Shown here in pieces: positions 1-6,867 of a DNA stretch of 6,918 bases. The stretch's first letter is position 1; each line of letters starts with the position of its first letter. Made by a program: the position numbers and the translations under genes. Origin of the DNA: Candidatus Palibaumannia cicadellinicola (GTDB lineage Bacteria; Pseudomonadota; Gammaproteobacteria; Enterobacterales; Enterobacteriaceae); assembly GCF_002855795.1 (NCBI RefSeq), contig NZ_NJPO01000039.1, positions 1-6,918 of the forward strand. The letters are read 5' to 3'. Under the pieces are notes generated by a model, which saw nothing but the letters and a program-made list of their open reading frames with translations, had not been told where the DNA came from and searched no databases.

Positions 1-79
1 AGGAACATGAAGAAAGTCCACCTAGTTAAGACTTATTATTAAAGCGATCTACAGTGATATCTATACATAACCAAAGTAA

Positions 80-85
80 TATAAT
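80..85 (+). promoter_or_regulatory. possible -10 box upstream of pssA
   Basis: A perfect TATAAT lies 17 bases before the pssA start codon. No convincing -35 hexamer sits 15-19 bases upstream. Transcription from here would leave a leader of only about ten bases, which would fit the absence of a Shine-Dalgarno sequence before pssA. In DNA this AT-rich the hexamer may occur by chance. The rest of bases 1-102 holds no gene I recognise; all frames carry early stops, and at most the tail of an upstream gene could be present. Confidence 0.2.
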
Positions 86-102
86 TAACGACACACACTA
101 TA

Positions 103-1458
103 ATGTTCTTAAACTTTAACAGCAGCAAACATCAACAACACCTTGAAGAACTGCCCAAAATTCCTCAGATTGCTGCAGATATACAAATACTTTATAGTCC
201 TAAAGCGTTTCGAAATGCCCTGCTCAAAGCTATCTCAGGAGCTCAACATCGAATATATTTGGTTGCGCTTTATTTGGAGCAAGACCAAGGTGGTCAAGTA
301 ATTCTTGATGCTCTATATAAAGCAAAACAGATTAATTCTCATCTAGAAGTAGCCGTATTAGTAGACTGGCATCGGGCACAACGTAGTCGTATCGGTGGCA
401 ATAATGGTCATACTAATGCGGACTGGTATTGCAACATGGCTGAATTTTATTCAGGTGTAGAAGTACCAGTGTATGGGGTACCGATCAATACGCGTGAGGC
501 ACTAGGGGTACTGCATTTGAAAGGCTTTATCGTCGATAATAATGTTATTTACAGCGGCGCTAACTTAAACAATATTTATTTGCATCAGCACGATAAGTAT
601 CGGTACGATCGTTACTATATTATACGTAACCCACTATTGGCTGAGTCTTTACTGAGTTATATCAGACAACAGTTTTTTACAGCGCTAGCAGTCAATCGAT
701 TAGACGATCCTACGCGCCCTAAGAGATTGAAAATCAAACATAATACTAAATTATTTCGTCATTCTCTACGTGAGGCACGTTACTGCTATGAAGGAAAAGC
801 TGCGCTAAATGAACTAGCTATTACCCCATTGGTAGGGTTAGGCAAACAAAGTATCTTAAATCAAACTATCCATAACCTTATTTGTGCAGCCAGTACTAGT
901 ATTATACTATGTACACCCTACTTTAATATGCCGGCGCGACTAGTACGCCATTTAGTTAGTCAACTGCGTAAGGGCAAGCAAATTGAAGTGATAGTTGGCG
1001 ACAAAACGGCTAATGATTTTTATCTGCCCACTGATCAACCTTTTCAAATAATCGGTATTTTACCCTATTTGTATGAAATAAACTTACGTAACTTTGTTAC
1101 CAGACTACAAAGTTATATCAATAATGGTCAATTAATAGTGAGACTATGGAAAAATAGCGAAAATAGCTATCATATTAAGGGTATATGGATAGATAATGAG
1201 TGGTTGTTGTTAACAGGTAATAATCTTAATCCCCGTTCCTGGCGATTAGATTTAGAAAATGCGCTGTTAATTCACGACCCACAGCATGAATTGTATAGTC
1301 AACGCGAACAAGAATTAGCATTGATTCGAACTGACACCGAAGTAGTGCTTCATTTTACAGAATTACAAAGTATTGCCGACTATCCGGTTAAAGTGCGTAA
1401 ACTAATTCGCCGTTTACGCCCTATCTTTATCGATCGCTTAATTAGTCAAATACTATGA
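103..1458 (+). CDS. pssA: CDP-diacylglycerol--serine O-phosphatidyltransferase (phosphatidylserine synthase)
   Basis: PssA makes phosphatidylserine and CMP from CDP-diacylglycerol and serine. This is the committed step to phosphatidylethanolamine, and the enzyme associates with ribosomes and the inner membrane face. The 451-residue protein matches the length of E. coli PssA and aligns by eye over its whole length, from the KHQQHL segment near the N-terminus to the RRLRPIFIDRLIS basic tail. It is the phospholipase D-like type with two HxKx4D motifs: H138-K140-D145 (HLKGFIVD) and H357-K359-D364 (HIKGIWID). Each is followed by its partner motif, YSGANLN at about 150-156 and TGNNLNP at 371-377. 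The ATG at 103 is chosen because it gives the family N-terminus (KHQQHL at 9-14); no clear Shine-Dalgarno precedes it. There is no signal peptide or membrane segment, as expected. Every key residue is present, so it is probably active. The neighbour aroK is not its neighbour in E. coli. The partner decarboxylase gene psd is not in this window. Confidence 0.97.
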   Translation: MFLNFNSSKHQQHLEELPKIPQIAADIQILYSPKAFRNALLKAISGAQHRIYLVALYLEQDQGGQVILDALYKAKQINSHLEVAVLVDWHRAQRSRIGGNNGHTNADWYCNMAEFYSGVEVPVYGVPINTREALGVLHLKGFIVDNNVIYSGANLNNIYLHQHDKYRYDRYYIIRNPLLAESLLSYIRQQFFTALAVNRLDDPTRPKRLKIKHNTKLFRHSLREARYCYEGKAALNELAITPLVGLGKQSILNQTIHNLICAASTSIILCTPYFNMPARLVRHLVSQLRKGKQIEVIVGDKTANDFYLPTDQPFQIIGILPYLYEINLRNFVTRLQSYINNGQLIVRLWKNSENSYHIKGIWIDNEWLLLTGNNLNPRSWRLDLENALLIHDPQHELYSQREQELALIRTDTEVVLHFTELQSIADYPVKVRKLIRRLRPIFIDRLISQIL

Positions 1459-1634
1459 GCAAAAATGAGTATATCAGCAACGAAAGCCTGATAATAATAA
1501 AAAGCTACCTACGTATAAATACTATATGAGATACTTTATGATACGAAATAGAGCCATTTAATAAGTTGCCAAACAACCCGTAGTGTTGAGATAATTTAAG
1601 TAAAGTTATCGTACTCATTTAAATTTAGGTATCG

Positions 1635-1654
1635 CCGCTAATTATAATTAGCGG
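1635..1654. promoter_or_regulatory. perfect 20-bp palindrome upstream of aroK
   Basis: CCGCTAATTATAATTAGCGG is identical to its own reverse complement. As RNA or extruded DNA it can form an 8-bp stem with a 4-base loop. A perfect -10-like TATAAT (1643-1648) lies at its centre, 38 bases before the aroK ATG, but I see no good -35 box. A smaller 5-bp inverted repeat (ATGGT/ACCAT, 1656-1670) follows directly. No T-run follows, so it is not an ordinary terminator. It could be an operator, a leader hairpin or chance. The rest of the 1459-1686 gap shows no gene, tRNA or gene relic that I can recognise. Confidence 0.45.
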
Positions 1655-1686
1655 GATGGTAATTCACCATAATAGTAAGAAAAAAA

Positions 1687-2208
1687 ATGGTAGAGAAACG
1701 CAATATCTTTCTGGTGGGGCCTATAGGTGCTGGTAAAAGCACTATTGGTCGTCAGTTAGCTCAACAGCTTAATATGGAGTTTTTCGATTCGGATCAAGAA
1801 ATTGAGCGACGTACCGGTGCTGATGTAGGCTGGGTATTTGACGTAGAAGGTGAAGATGGCTTCCGTTATCGGGAAGAAAAAGTTATCAACGAACTAACAG
1901 CAAAACAGGGAATTGTACTTGCTACCGGAGGAGGATCGATTAAATCACGTGATACACGTAACCGCCTTTCTGCCCGCGGTGTAGTAATTTATCTCGAGAC
2001 TACTATTGAAAAACAGCTGGTCCGTACGCAGCGTGATAAGAAGCGTCCACTGTTGCAAGTAAAAATACCCCAGCGTGAAGTGCTAGAAGTACTGGCTCGT
2101 GAACGTAATCCTTTATACGAAGAGATCGCTGATGTCACGATTCGCGCTAATGAACAAAGTGCCAAGATTATTGCTTACCAAATAATCAGTCTTTTAGAAC
2201 GTAACTAA
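1687..2208 (+). CDS. aroK: shikimate kinase I
   Basis: AroK transfers the ATP gamma-phosphate to shikimate, giving shikimate 3-phosphate, step five of the chorismate pathway in the cytosol. The protein has 173 residues, the same as E. coli AroK, and is very similar throughout. Visible parts are the Walker A loop G11-PIGAGKST-19, the shikimate-binding D34/D36 (DSD), R60 and E63 in the FRxxE segment, the glycine triplet G81-G83, the lid arginine R120 (KKRP) and the late shikimate-binding R140 (ERNPLY). All expected catalytic residues are present. The ATG at 1687 gives the family N-terminus ([11 protein letters not shown]). The sequence before it is an A-run with only a weak Shine-Dalgarno-like TAAG. 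It is the first gene of what in E. coli is the aroK-aroB-damX-dam-rpe-gph-trpS cluster. Its usual partner aroB is broken just downstream, so the role of this kinase depends on dehydroquinate or a later intermediate coming from elsewhere. Confidence 0.97.
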   Translation: MVEKRNIFLVGPIGAGKSTIGRQLAQQLNMEFFDSDQEIERRTGADVGWVFDVEGEDGFRYREEKVINELTAKQGIVLATGGGSIKSRDTRNRLSARGVVIYLETTIEKQLVRTQRDKKRPLLQVKIPQREVLEVLARERNPLYEEIADVTIRANEQSAKIIAYQIISLLERN

Positions 2209-2239
2209 TGATTAATTAACTCAAAATCATTACCTTTTT
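2206..2239 (+). terminator. weak AT-rich hairpin after aroK, possible terminator
   Basis: TAATGATT (2206-2213) pairs perfectly with AATCATTA (2225-2232) around an 11-base loop, and a run of five T follows at 2235-2239. The 5' arm includes the aroK stop codon. The stem has a single G-C pair, so it would be a poor intrinsic terminator. It may matter now that the downstream aroB is dead, but this is only suggestive. Confidence 0.2.
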
Positions 2240-2454
2240 GTGAAAACAATTAGCGTAAAATTAGGAAAACGTAGCTATCCTAATTTTAGCCCTTGGCGCG
2301 CGGCGATAAAGCTATGGTGGTAACGTGTATTTTACCGGATGGTGAGCAGTATAAATCTTTGGCGATGCTAGACAAAATTGTCACTACCCTGCTAGAAAGA
2401 AATCATAACCGTGACACGACTATTATTGCCTTAGGTGGTGGTGTAATAAACTAA
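2240..2454 (+). pseudogene. aroB: 3-dehydroquinate synthase relic (aroB pseudogene)
   Basis: AroB converts DAHP to 3-dehydroquinate, step two of the shikimate pathway, and is normally about 360 residues. Three blocks matching E. coli AroB survive in order. The first, from a GTG at 2240, is VKTISVKLGKRSYP, matching residues 1-14. The second, at 2290-2325, is [12 protein letters not shown], matching about 30-41 and shifted by two bases relative to the first. The third, at 2329-2445, starts [12 protein letters not shown] and ends ALGGGV, matching about 68-106, in frame with the second. About 15 and 26 residues are missing between the blocks, and everything after GGGV, including the metal-binding and most catalytic residues, is gone. 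A stop follows at 2452-2454. A 46-residue ORF from the ATG at 2314 remains open but could not be an active enzyme. The surviving blocks are well conserved, so the decay looks fairly recent. The position, directly after aroK, is the expected one for aroB. Confidence 0.93.
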
Positions 2455-2480
2455 CAAAAATGACATAAAATCATACGCAG

Positions 2481-3152
2481 ATGAAAAATTTTTTGATAGC
2501 ACCATCTCTGTTTTCGGCTGACTTTGCCCGTTTAGGTGAAGATACTGCACGAGTAGTCTCTGCTGGGGCGGACGTAGTACATTTCGATGTTATGGATAAT
2601 CACTATGTACCTAACCTTACTATGGGACCAATGGTACTAAAAGCGTTGCGTGAATACGGTATTACCGTACCCATCGATGTGCATTTAATGGTCAAGCCGG
2701 TTGATAGCTTAATTGCTGATTTTGCTGCTGCCGGGGCTAACTATATCACTTTTCATCCCGAAGCATCAGAACATGTAGATCGCTCTTTACAACTAATTAA
2801 AGAGCAAGGTTGTAAAGCAGGACTAGTATTTAATCCTGCTACGTCACTTCACTATTTAGAATATGTGCTTGATAAAATAGACATGATCTTGTTAATGGGG
2901 GTAAATCCCGGTTTCGGGGGGCAATCTTTCCTTCCATCTACGCTGGACAAATTACGGCAAGCACGCAAAATGATTGACGAAAATAACGTAGATATCCGCC
3001 TAGAGGTAGACGGGGGAGTTAAGGTAGAAAACATAGGTACCATCGCTACCGCCGGTGCAGATACTTTTGTAGCAGGATCAGCGATTTTTAGCCAGCAAGA
3101 TTACCAGGCAGTAATTCAAGCTATGCGTCACCAGATTGCATTAGTTATTTAA
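2481..3152 (+). CDS. rpe: ribulose-phosphate 3-epimerase
   Basis: Rpe interconverts D-ribulose 5-phosphate and D-xylulose 5-phosphate in the non-oxidative pentose phosphate pathway in the cytosol, supplying precursors for nucleotides and for erythrose 4-phosphate. The 223-residue protein is close to the E. coli length (225) and forms one TIM barrel. The metal ligands H34, D36, H68 and D177 are present ([28 protein letters not shown]), and D36 and D177 are also the acid/base pair. The phosphate-gripping segments NPGFGGQ (142-148) and AGSAIF (198-203) are intact. The ATG at 2481 gives the family start MKxxLIAPS; there is no strong Shine-Dalgarno. The gene starts only 26 bases after the aroB relic ends, so damX and dam, which lie here in E. 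coli, are missing. The last residues (about 216-223) differ from E. coli, in a variable tail. Confidence 0.97.
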   Translation: MKNFLIAPSLFSADFARLGEDTARVVSAGADVVHFDVMDNHYVPNLTMGPMVLKALREYGITVPIDVHLMVKPVDSLIADFAAAGANYITFHPEASEHVDRSLQLIKEQGCKAGLVFNPATSLHYLEYVLDKIDMILLMGVNPGFGGQSFLPSTLDKLRQARKMIDENNVDIRLEVDGGVKVENIGTIATAGADTFVAGSAIFSQQDYQAVIQAMRHQIALVI

Positions 3153-3163
3153 GCTGATACGTC

Positions 3164-3234
3164 AAGGAGTCTTAAATCAGATGATACGGATAGTATCCAA
3201 GATAGCCCAGAAGCCATTAGCATACCTATGGTGA
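3164..3234 (+). other. Shine-Dalgarno plus 17-codon mini-ORF between rpe and trpS; possible gph relic or coupling leader
   Basis: This is where gph (phosphoglycolate phosphatase) lies in E. coli. An AAGGAG (3164-3169), the best Shine-Dalgarno I see in the window, stands 11 bases before an ATG at 3181. That opens a 17-codon frame ([17 protein letters not shown]) ending in TGA at 3232-3234. The stop is 11 bases before the preferred trpS ATG, so translation of the mini-ORF could couple to trpS, which lacks a good ribosome site of its own. The peptide does not show the gph DxDGTLxDS motif or any similarity I recognise. It may be the leftover start region of gph joined to unrelated sequence, or may mean nothing. 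Confidence 0.3.
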
Positions 3235-3245
3235 TTAAGCGTAAC

Positions 3246-4250
3246 ATGATTAAACCAATTGTCTTTAGCGGTGCCCAGCCATCAGGAGAATTGACCATTG
3301 GCAACTATATAGGTGCGTTACGTCAGTGGGTGAGTATGCAGGATGATTACGAATGCTACTATTGCATAGTAGATTTACACGCTCTTACCGTACGACAGTC
3401 CGCGCAACAGCTACGTAAGATATCCCTTGATTTTTTAGCACTATATCTCGCTTGTGGTATCGATCCTAATAAAAGTACGGTATTTATTCAATCTCATGTG
3501 CCAGAACATAGCCAGTTAAGCTGGTTATTGAACTGCTATACCTACTGTGGAGAACTTAGCCGTATGACGCAGTTTAAAGATAAATCTGTTCGTTATGCGG
3601 ATAATATAAACACCGGGCTATTTAGCTATCCTGTGCTTATGGCAGCTGATATACTTTTATATCAGACTAATAAAGTACCAGTAGGTGAAGATCAGAAACA
3701 ACATATTGAGCTTATTCGCAATCTTGCAAAACGTTTTAACACCTTGTATAGCGACATTTTTACGGTGCCGGAGCCATTAATTCCTCATTTTGGTGCCCGT
3801 GTGATGTCATTACGGGAACCGACTAAAAAAATGTCTAAATCATATGATAACAGCAATAATGTAATTACATTATTAGATGATCCTAAGTGTGTTGTAAAAA
3901 AAATTCATAATGCTGTTACTGACTCTGACTATCCACCTAGAATATACTTTGATCCCATTAAAAAGCCTGGAGTTTCCAACTTAATTAATATTTTATCCTG
4001 CGTTAGTCAAACTCCTATAGCGCAGTTAGAACAGATGTTTGAGGGGAAAATGTACAATAATTTAAAAGCAGCTGTAGCAAGTACGGTATTAGATATGCTT
4101 AAGTCACTGCAGGCGCGTTATTATATACTAAGAGCAGACGAAACCTACCTGAGTCAGGTGCTGCGTGACGGAGCTGAAAAAGCACGCAACAATGCTAGCG
4201 TAACTCTGGCGAAAGTTTATGATGCAGTAGGTTTTTGGGTTAACTATTAA
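3246..4250 (+). CDS. trpS: tryptophanyl-tRNA synthetase
   Basis: TrpS charges tRNA-Trp with tryptophan using ATP. It is a class I synthetase and works as a cytosolic homodimer. From the ATG at 3246 the protein is 334 residues, the E. coli length, and begins [14 protein letters not shown], aligned with the E. coli start. An in-frame ATG at 3228 would add six residues (MVIKRN) with no family support. The class I HIGH signature appears as TIGN at 17-20, the KMSKS loop is exact at 195-199, and D135 in AADILLY matches the residue that contacts the tryptophan indole. The segments QSHVPEH and PVGEDQKQH are conserved. No damage is visible. The protein should be functional and essential, which explains its survival while neighbours were lost. 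In E. coli it ends the same aroK-to-trpS cluster. No strong Shine-Dalgarno sits directly before 3246, so coupling to the short frame upstream is possible. Confidence 0.96.
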   Translation: MIKPIVFSGAQPSGELTIGNYIGALRQWVSMQDDYECYYCIVDLHALTVRQSAQQLRKISLDFLALYLACGIDPNKSTVFIQSHVPEHSQLSWLLNCYTYCGELSRMTQFKDKSVRYADNINTGLFSYPVLMAADILLYQTNKVPVGEDQKQHIELIRNLAKRFNTLYSDIFTVPEPLIPHFGARVMSLREPTKKMSKSYDNSNNVITLLDDPKCVVKKIHNAVTDSDYPPRIYFDPIKKPGVSNLINILSCVSQTPIAQLEQMFEGKMYNNLKAAVASTVLDMLKSLQARYYILRADETYLSQVLRDGAEKARNNASVTLAKVYDAVGFWVNY

Positions 4251-4255
4251 GTCTA

Positions 4256-4272
4256 TATAAGTACTACTTATA
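4256..4272. repeat. AT-rich inverted repeat after trpS
   Basis: TATAAGTA and TACTTATA flank a single C directly after the trpS stop. A folded form would be a 6-bp stem with a 5-base loop. No T-run follows, so terminator function is doubtful. The rest of the 4251-4380 spacer is AT-rich and shows no gene, tRNA or recognisable relic. Confidence 0.3.
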
Positions 4273-4363
4273 GGCTATATTACTAATAATTATTAACCAA
4301 TCTTGTATCAAAGTTTTCCCACATGATAGATAAAACGCCAAAAAAGTTACTTTCATACATACT

Positions 4364-4368
4364 TAAGG
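4364..4368 (+). promoter_or_regulatory. ribosome binding site that bears on the plsB start
   Basis: TAAGG ends 12 bases before the ATG at 4381, a slightly long but usable spacing. It is 27 bases from the second in-frame ATG at 4396, too far to serve it. This favours 4381, although protein alignment favours 4396. Confidence 0.4.
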
Positions 4369-4380
4369 TAATTTAGCAAG

Positions 4381-6867
4381 ATGCTTAATATTAAAATGTC
4401 TAATTGGCGTATTATTTACTATAATTTATTATATGTACTACTTAAGTTAGTAGTCAAAACTCACGTTCTTCCGGCTGATCCACTCGCAGAAGCAGGTCTA
4501 GATCCACAACAGCCCATGATATATCTGTTACCCTCTAACTCTAAAGTAGATCTACTAACTCTGCGTATACAATGTTTTAAACATATGTTACCAGATCCAC
4601 TAGAACCACTACACATCGCTGGGGTTAAACTTCCTCGTTATGTTGTTATTCATCATCGCCAGCGTGTATGTTCATGGTTGAAGAAACAACAGCAATACGT
4701 CGCATTATTTCACGATTATCTTAATTTATACCGCAAACATCCTTGGTTTCATGTGCAAATTGTTTCAGTTTTAGTAATGTTTGGACGCTCTCCTGGCCGT
4801 GAAAGACATAACAACTTACGTCTTGATAGTCTTAATAAATTGATCACTGTGCTGTGGTTAGGTCGTGATAGTTTTGTTTACTTCTCTAGGCCTTTATCAA
4901 TACCAATACGCTATACAGTCACAGCTACCGCAAATTGTATGGATAATACTAGTATAAATACTATTGCCCAAAAACTAGCACGGGCAGCGCGTATTAACTT
5001 CGCACGTCAGAGGCTAGTAGCTATGGGGCCGCGCCTACAGGTTCGTAATGATTTGTTTAAGAAATTACTAGCTTCTCAAGTAATTACAAAAGCGGTAACA
5101 GATGAAGCGCGCAGTAAAAAAATATCAGTAAAGCAAGCGCAGCAAAAAGCTAGCACACTTATAAAAGAGATAGCAGCAGACTTTTCTTATGAAGCTATAC
5201 GTTTCTCAGACAGAGTATTAGGCTGGACCTGGAACCTTCTTTATCAGGGCTTACATGTGCGTAACGTAGATAGGGTTCGGAAATTAGCAGAAAATGGACA
5301 TGAGATTGTTTATTTACCCTGCCACCGTAGTCATATGGACTATCTGTTACTATCCTACGTTTTGTATCATCAGGGTCTAGTTCCACCGCACATAGCCGCC
5401 GGCATCAATCTCAATTTTTGGCCGACCGGTCCTATCTTTCGTAGACTAGGAGCATTCTTTATCCGCCGTACTTTCAAGGGAAATAAGCTTTATTCTACTA
5501 TATTCCGCGAATATCTCTGTGAGCTATTCACTCGCGGTTACTCGGTGGAGTATTTTTTAGAAGGTGGTCGTTCACGTACTGGCAGACTACTGGAACCTAA
5601 AAAGGGTACTCTGACCATGACTATCCAAGCTATGCTACGTGCCGGCAAACGGCCGATTACTCTGGTACCTATCTATGTGGGCTATGAGCATGTAATGGAA
5701 GTCGCTACGTACGCTAAAGAGTTATACGGTGCGGTCAAAGAAAAAGAAGGATTCATACAGATGGTATGTGGATTCCGTCAATTACGTCATCTGGGCCTGG
5801 GATATGTTAATTTTGGTGAACCTTTATCATTGGTTACCTGGCTGAATCAGCAAGTTCCGCAATGGCGCGAAAACCTCGATCCCATACCCATAGAGGCTAC
5901 TCATAAACCAGATTGGTTAGCGCCGACGGTGGACAATATCGCTGTCACAATTATGATACGAATTAATAATGCTGCTGCGGTTAATGCTATCAATCTGTGT
6001 TCCAGCGTGTTGCTAGCATCACGTCAGTGCTCATACTCACTAACGCAGACGCAATTAGTGTCGCAGCTGACGTGCTATCTTGAACTATTACGTAATGTTC
6101 CCTATGCACCTGAAGTGACAGTGCCAAATATTACGTCTCAAGCTTTACTAGAGCATGCGCTTACACTTAATAAGTTTACTGTTATGAGCGATAGGATCTT
6201 TTTATCAAGTGATCAAGCAATACTTATTACTTATTATCGTAATAATATTCAGCATCTATTGATTTTACCTTCTTTAGTGGCGACTATTATTAATAGTAAA
6301 CCTGGTATCAGTCGTAAGCAACTCCATTATTGTATCTTATGCTTATATTTCATGTTGAAGGCAGAACTATTTATGCGATTCAGCAACCAGGATTTACCAT
6401 TTTTTATCGACAGTATAATTGCAGAGTTGTATAGACAGAGACTATTAAACGTACAAAAACAACAGCTATATCCTGTTCTAAATATGGAGCACGCAAATCA
6501 ACTTAAGTTACTAGCAGCAAGTGGACGAGATACGCTACAACGTTATGCTATTACTTTCTCGTTATTGTGCGCTAATCCGCAGATCAATCGTAGTACGTTG
6601 GAAAAAAAAAGTTTGATAATTGCCCAGCAATTATCGGTCACACATAACATTAACGCACTAGATTTTTTCGACAAAGCGATATTTTCTACCCTTATAACTA
6701 CACTACGTCATCAGGGGTATATTGGGGATAGTAGCTACGTTAGCGACGGTAAAGTAGAAGAGATAAGTGCATTGCTGAATGAACTCATAACCCCTGATAT
6801 TCGGATCTCTATCACAAGCGCGCTAATCCGCAGATCAATCGTAGTACGTTGGAAAAAAAAAGTTTGA
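4381..6867 (+). CDS. plsB: glycerol-3-phosphate 1-O-acyltransferase, altered C-terminus
   Basis: PlsB acylates sn-glycerol 3-phosphate at position 1 with acyl-ACP or acyl-CoA, the first step of phospholipid synthesis at the inner membrane. The reading frame gives 828 residues (E. coli 807). The acyltransferase blocks are intact: HRSHMD with catalytic H315 and D320, GAFFIRR (357-363), the substrate-binding EGGRSRTGR (394-402) and [13 protein letters not shown] (426-438). The E. coli N-terminus (MSGWPRIYYKLL) aligns with M6 (ATG at 4396), but a Shine-Dalgarno favours 4381; either is possible. The match to E. coli holds to about residue 813 ([13 protein letters not shown]). The final 15 residues ([15 protein letters not shown]) are not PlsB tail. 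They come from a second copy of plsB bases 6569-6667 read in another frame, replacing a native tail of perhaps six residues. The catalytic core is unaffected, so activity is likely kept if the sequence is correct. In E. coli plsB is not next to trpS. A run of nine A at 6602-6610 is a possible slippage site. Confidence 0.95.
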   Translation: MLNIKMSNWRIIYYNLLYVLLKLVVKTHVLPADPLAEAGLDPQQPMIYLLPSNSKVDLLTLRIQCFKHMLPDPLEPLHIAGVKLPRYVVIHHRQRVCSWLKKQQQYVALFHDYLNLYRKHPWFHVQIVSVLVMFGRSPGRERHNNLRLDSLNKLITVLWLGRDSFVYFSRPLSIPIRYTVTATANCMDNTSINTIAQKLARAARINFARQRLVAMGPRLQVRNDLFKKLLASQVITKAVTDEARSKKISVKQAQQKASTLIKEIAADFSYEAIRFSDRVLGWTWNLLYQGLHVRNVDRVRKLAENGHEIVYLPCHRSHMDYLLLSYVLYHQGLVPPHIAAGINLNFWPTGPIFRRLGAFFIRRTFKGNKLYSTIFREYLCELFTRGYSVEYFLEGGRSRTGRLLEPKKGTLTMTIQAMLRAGKRPITLVPIYVGYEHVMEVATYAKELYGAVKEKEGFIQMVCGFRQLRHLGLGYVNFGEPLSLVTWLNQQVPQWRENLDPIPIEATHKPDWLAPTVDNIAVTIMIRINNAAAVNAINLCSSVLLASRQCSYSLTQTQLVSQLTCYLELLRNVPYAPEVTVPNITSQALLEHALTLNKFTVMSDRIFLSSDQAILITYYRNNIQHLLILPSLVATIINSKPGISRKQLHYCILCLYFMLKAELFMRFSNQDLPFFIDSIIAELYRQRLLNVQKQQLYPVLNMEHANQLKLLAASGRDTLQRYAITFSLLCANPQINRSTLEKKSLIIAQQLSVTHNINALDFFDKAIFSTLITTLRHQGYIGDSSYVSDGKVEEISALLNELITPDIRISITSALIRRSIVVRWKKKV
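6569..6667 (+). repeat. 99-bp exact direct repeat, copy 1 (inside plsB)
   Basis: These 99 bases are identical to the last 99 of the window, including the run of nine A. In copy 1 they encode authentic PlsB sequence (about residues 730-762, [13 protein letters not shown] then onward), which aligns with E. coli. The base before the repeat differs between copies (T here, C before copy 2), which fixes the left edge. The distance between copies is 251 bases, so this is the start of a 251-bp unit, 6569-6819. Confidence 0.97.

Noticed and set aside
1537..1542. TATGAT as an aroK promoter -10 box
   Set aside because: No acceptable -35 element lies at the right spacing, and such hexamers are common in DNA this AT-rich.
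1459..1686. Possible tRNA or small RNA gene in the pssA-aroK gap
   Set aside because: No T-loop sequence, cloverleaf pairing or conserved tRNA bases were seen on either strand.
2852..3043. Minus-strand open frame of 63 codons inside rpe
   Set aside because: It lies wholly within a well-conserved rpe on the other strand, resembles no family and has no start context; it is a shadow.
3228..3245. Six-residue N-terminal extension of trpS
   Set aside because: The E. coli protein aligns from the ATG at 3246, giving exactly 334 residues, and no Shine-Dalgarno supports 3228.
4303..4332. TTGTAT with a downstream TAGATA as a plsB promoter
   Set aside because: Both hexamers match consensus at only about half their positions, no better than chance here.
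5195..5386. Minus-strand open frame of 63 codons inside plsB
   Set aside because: It overlaps the conserved acyltransferase core of plsB and shows no family features; it is a shadow.
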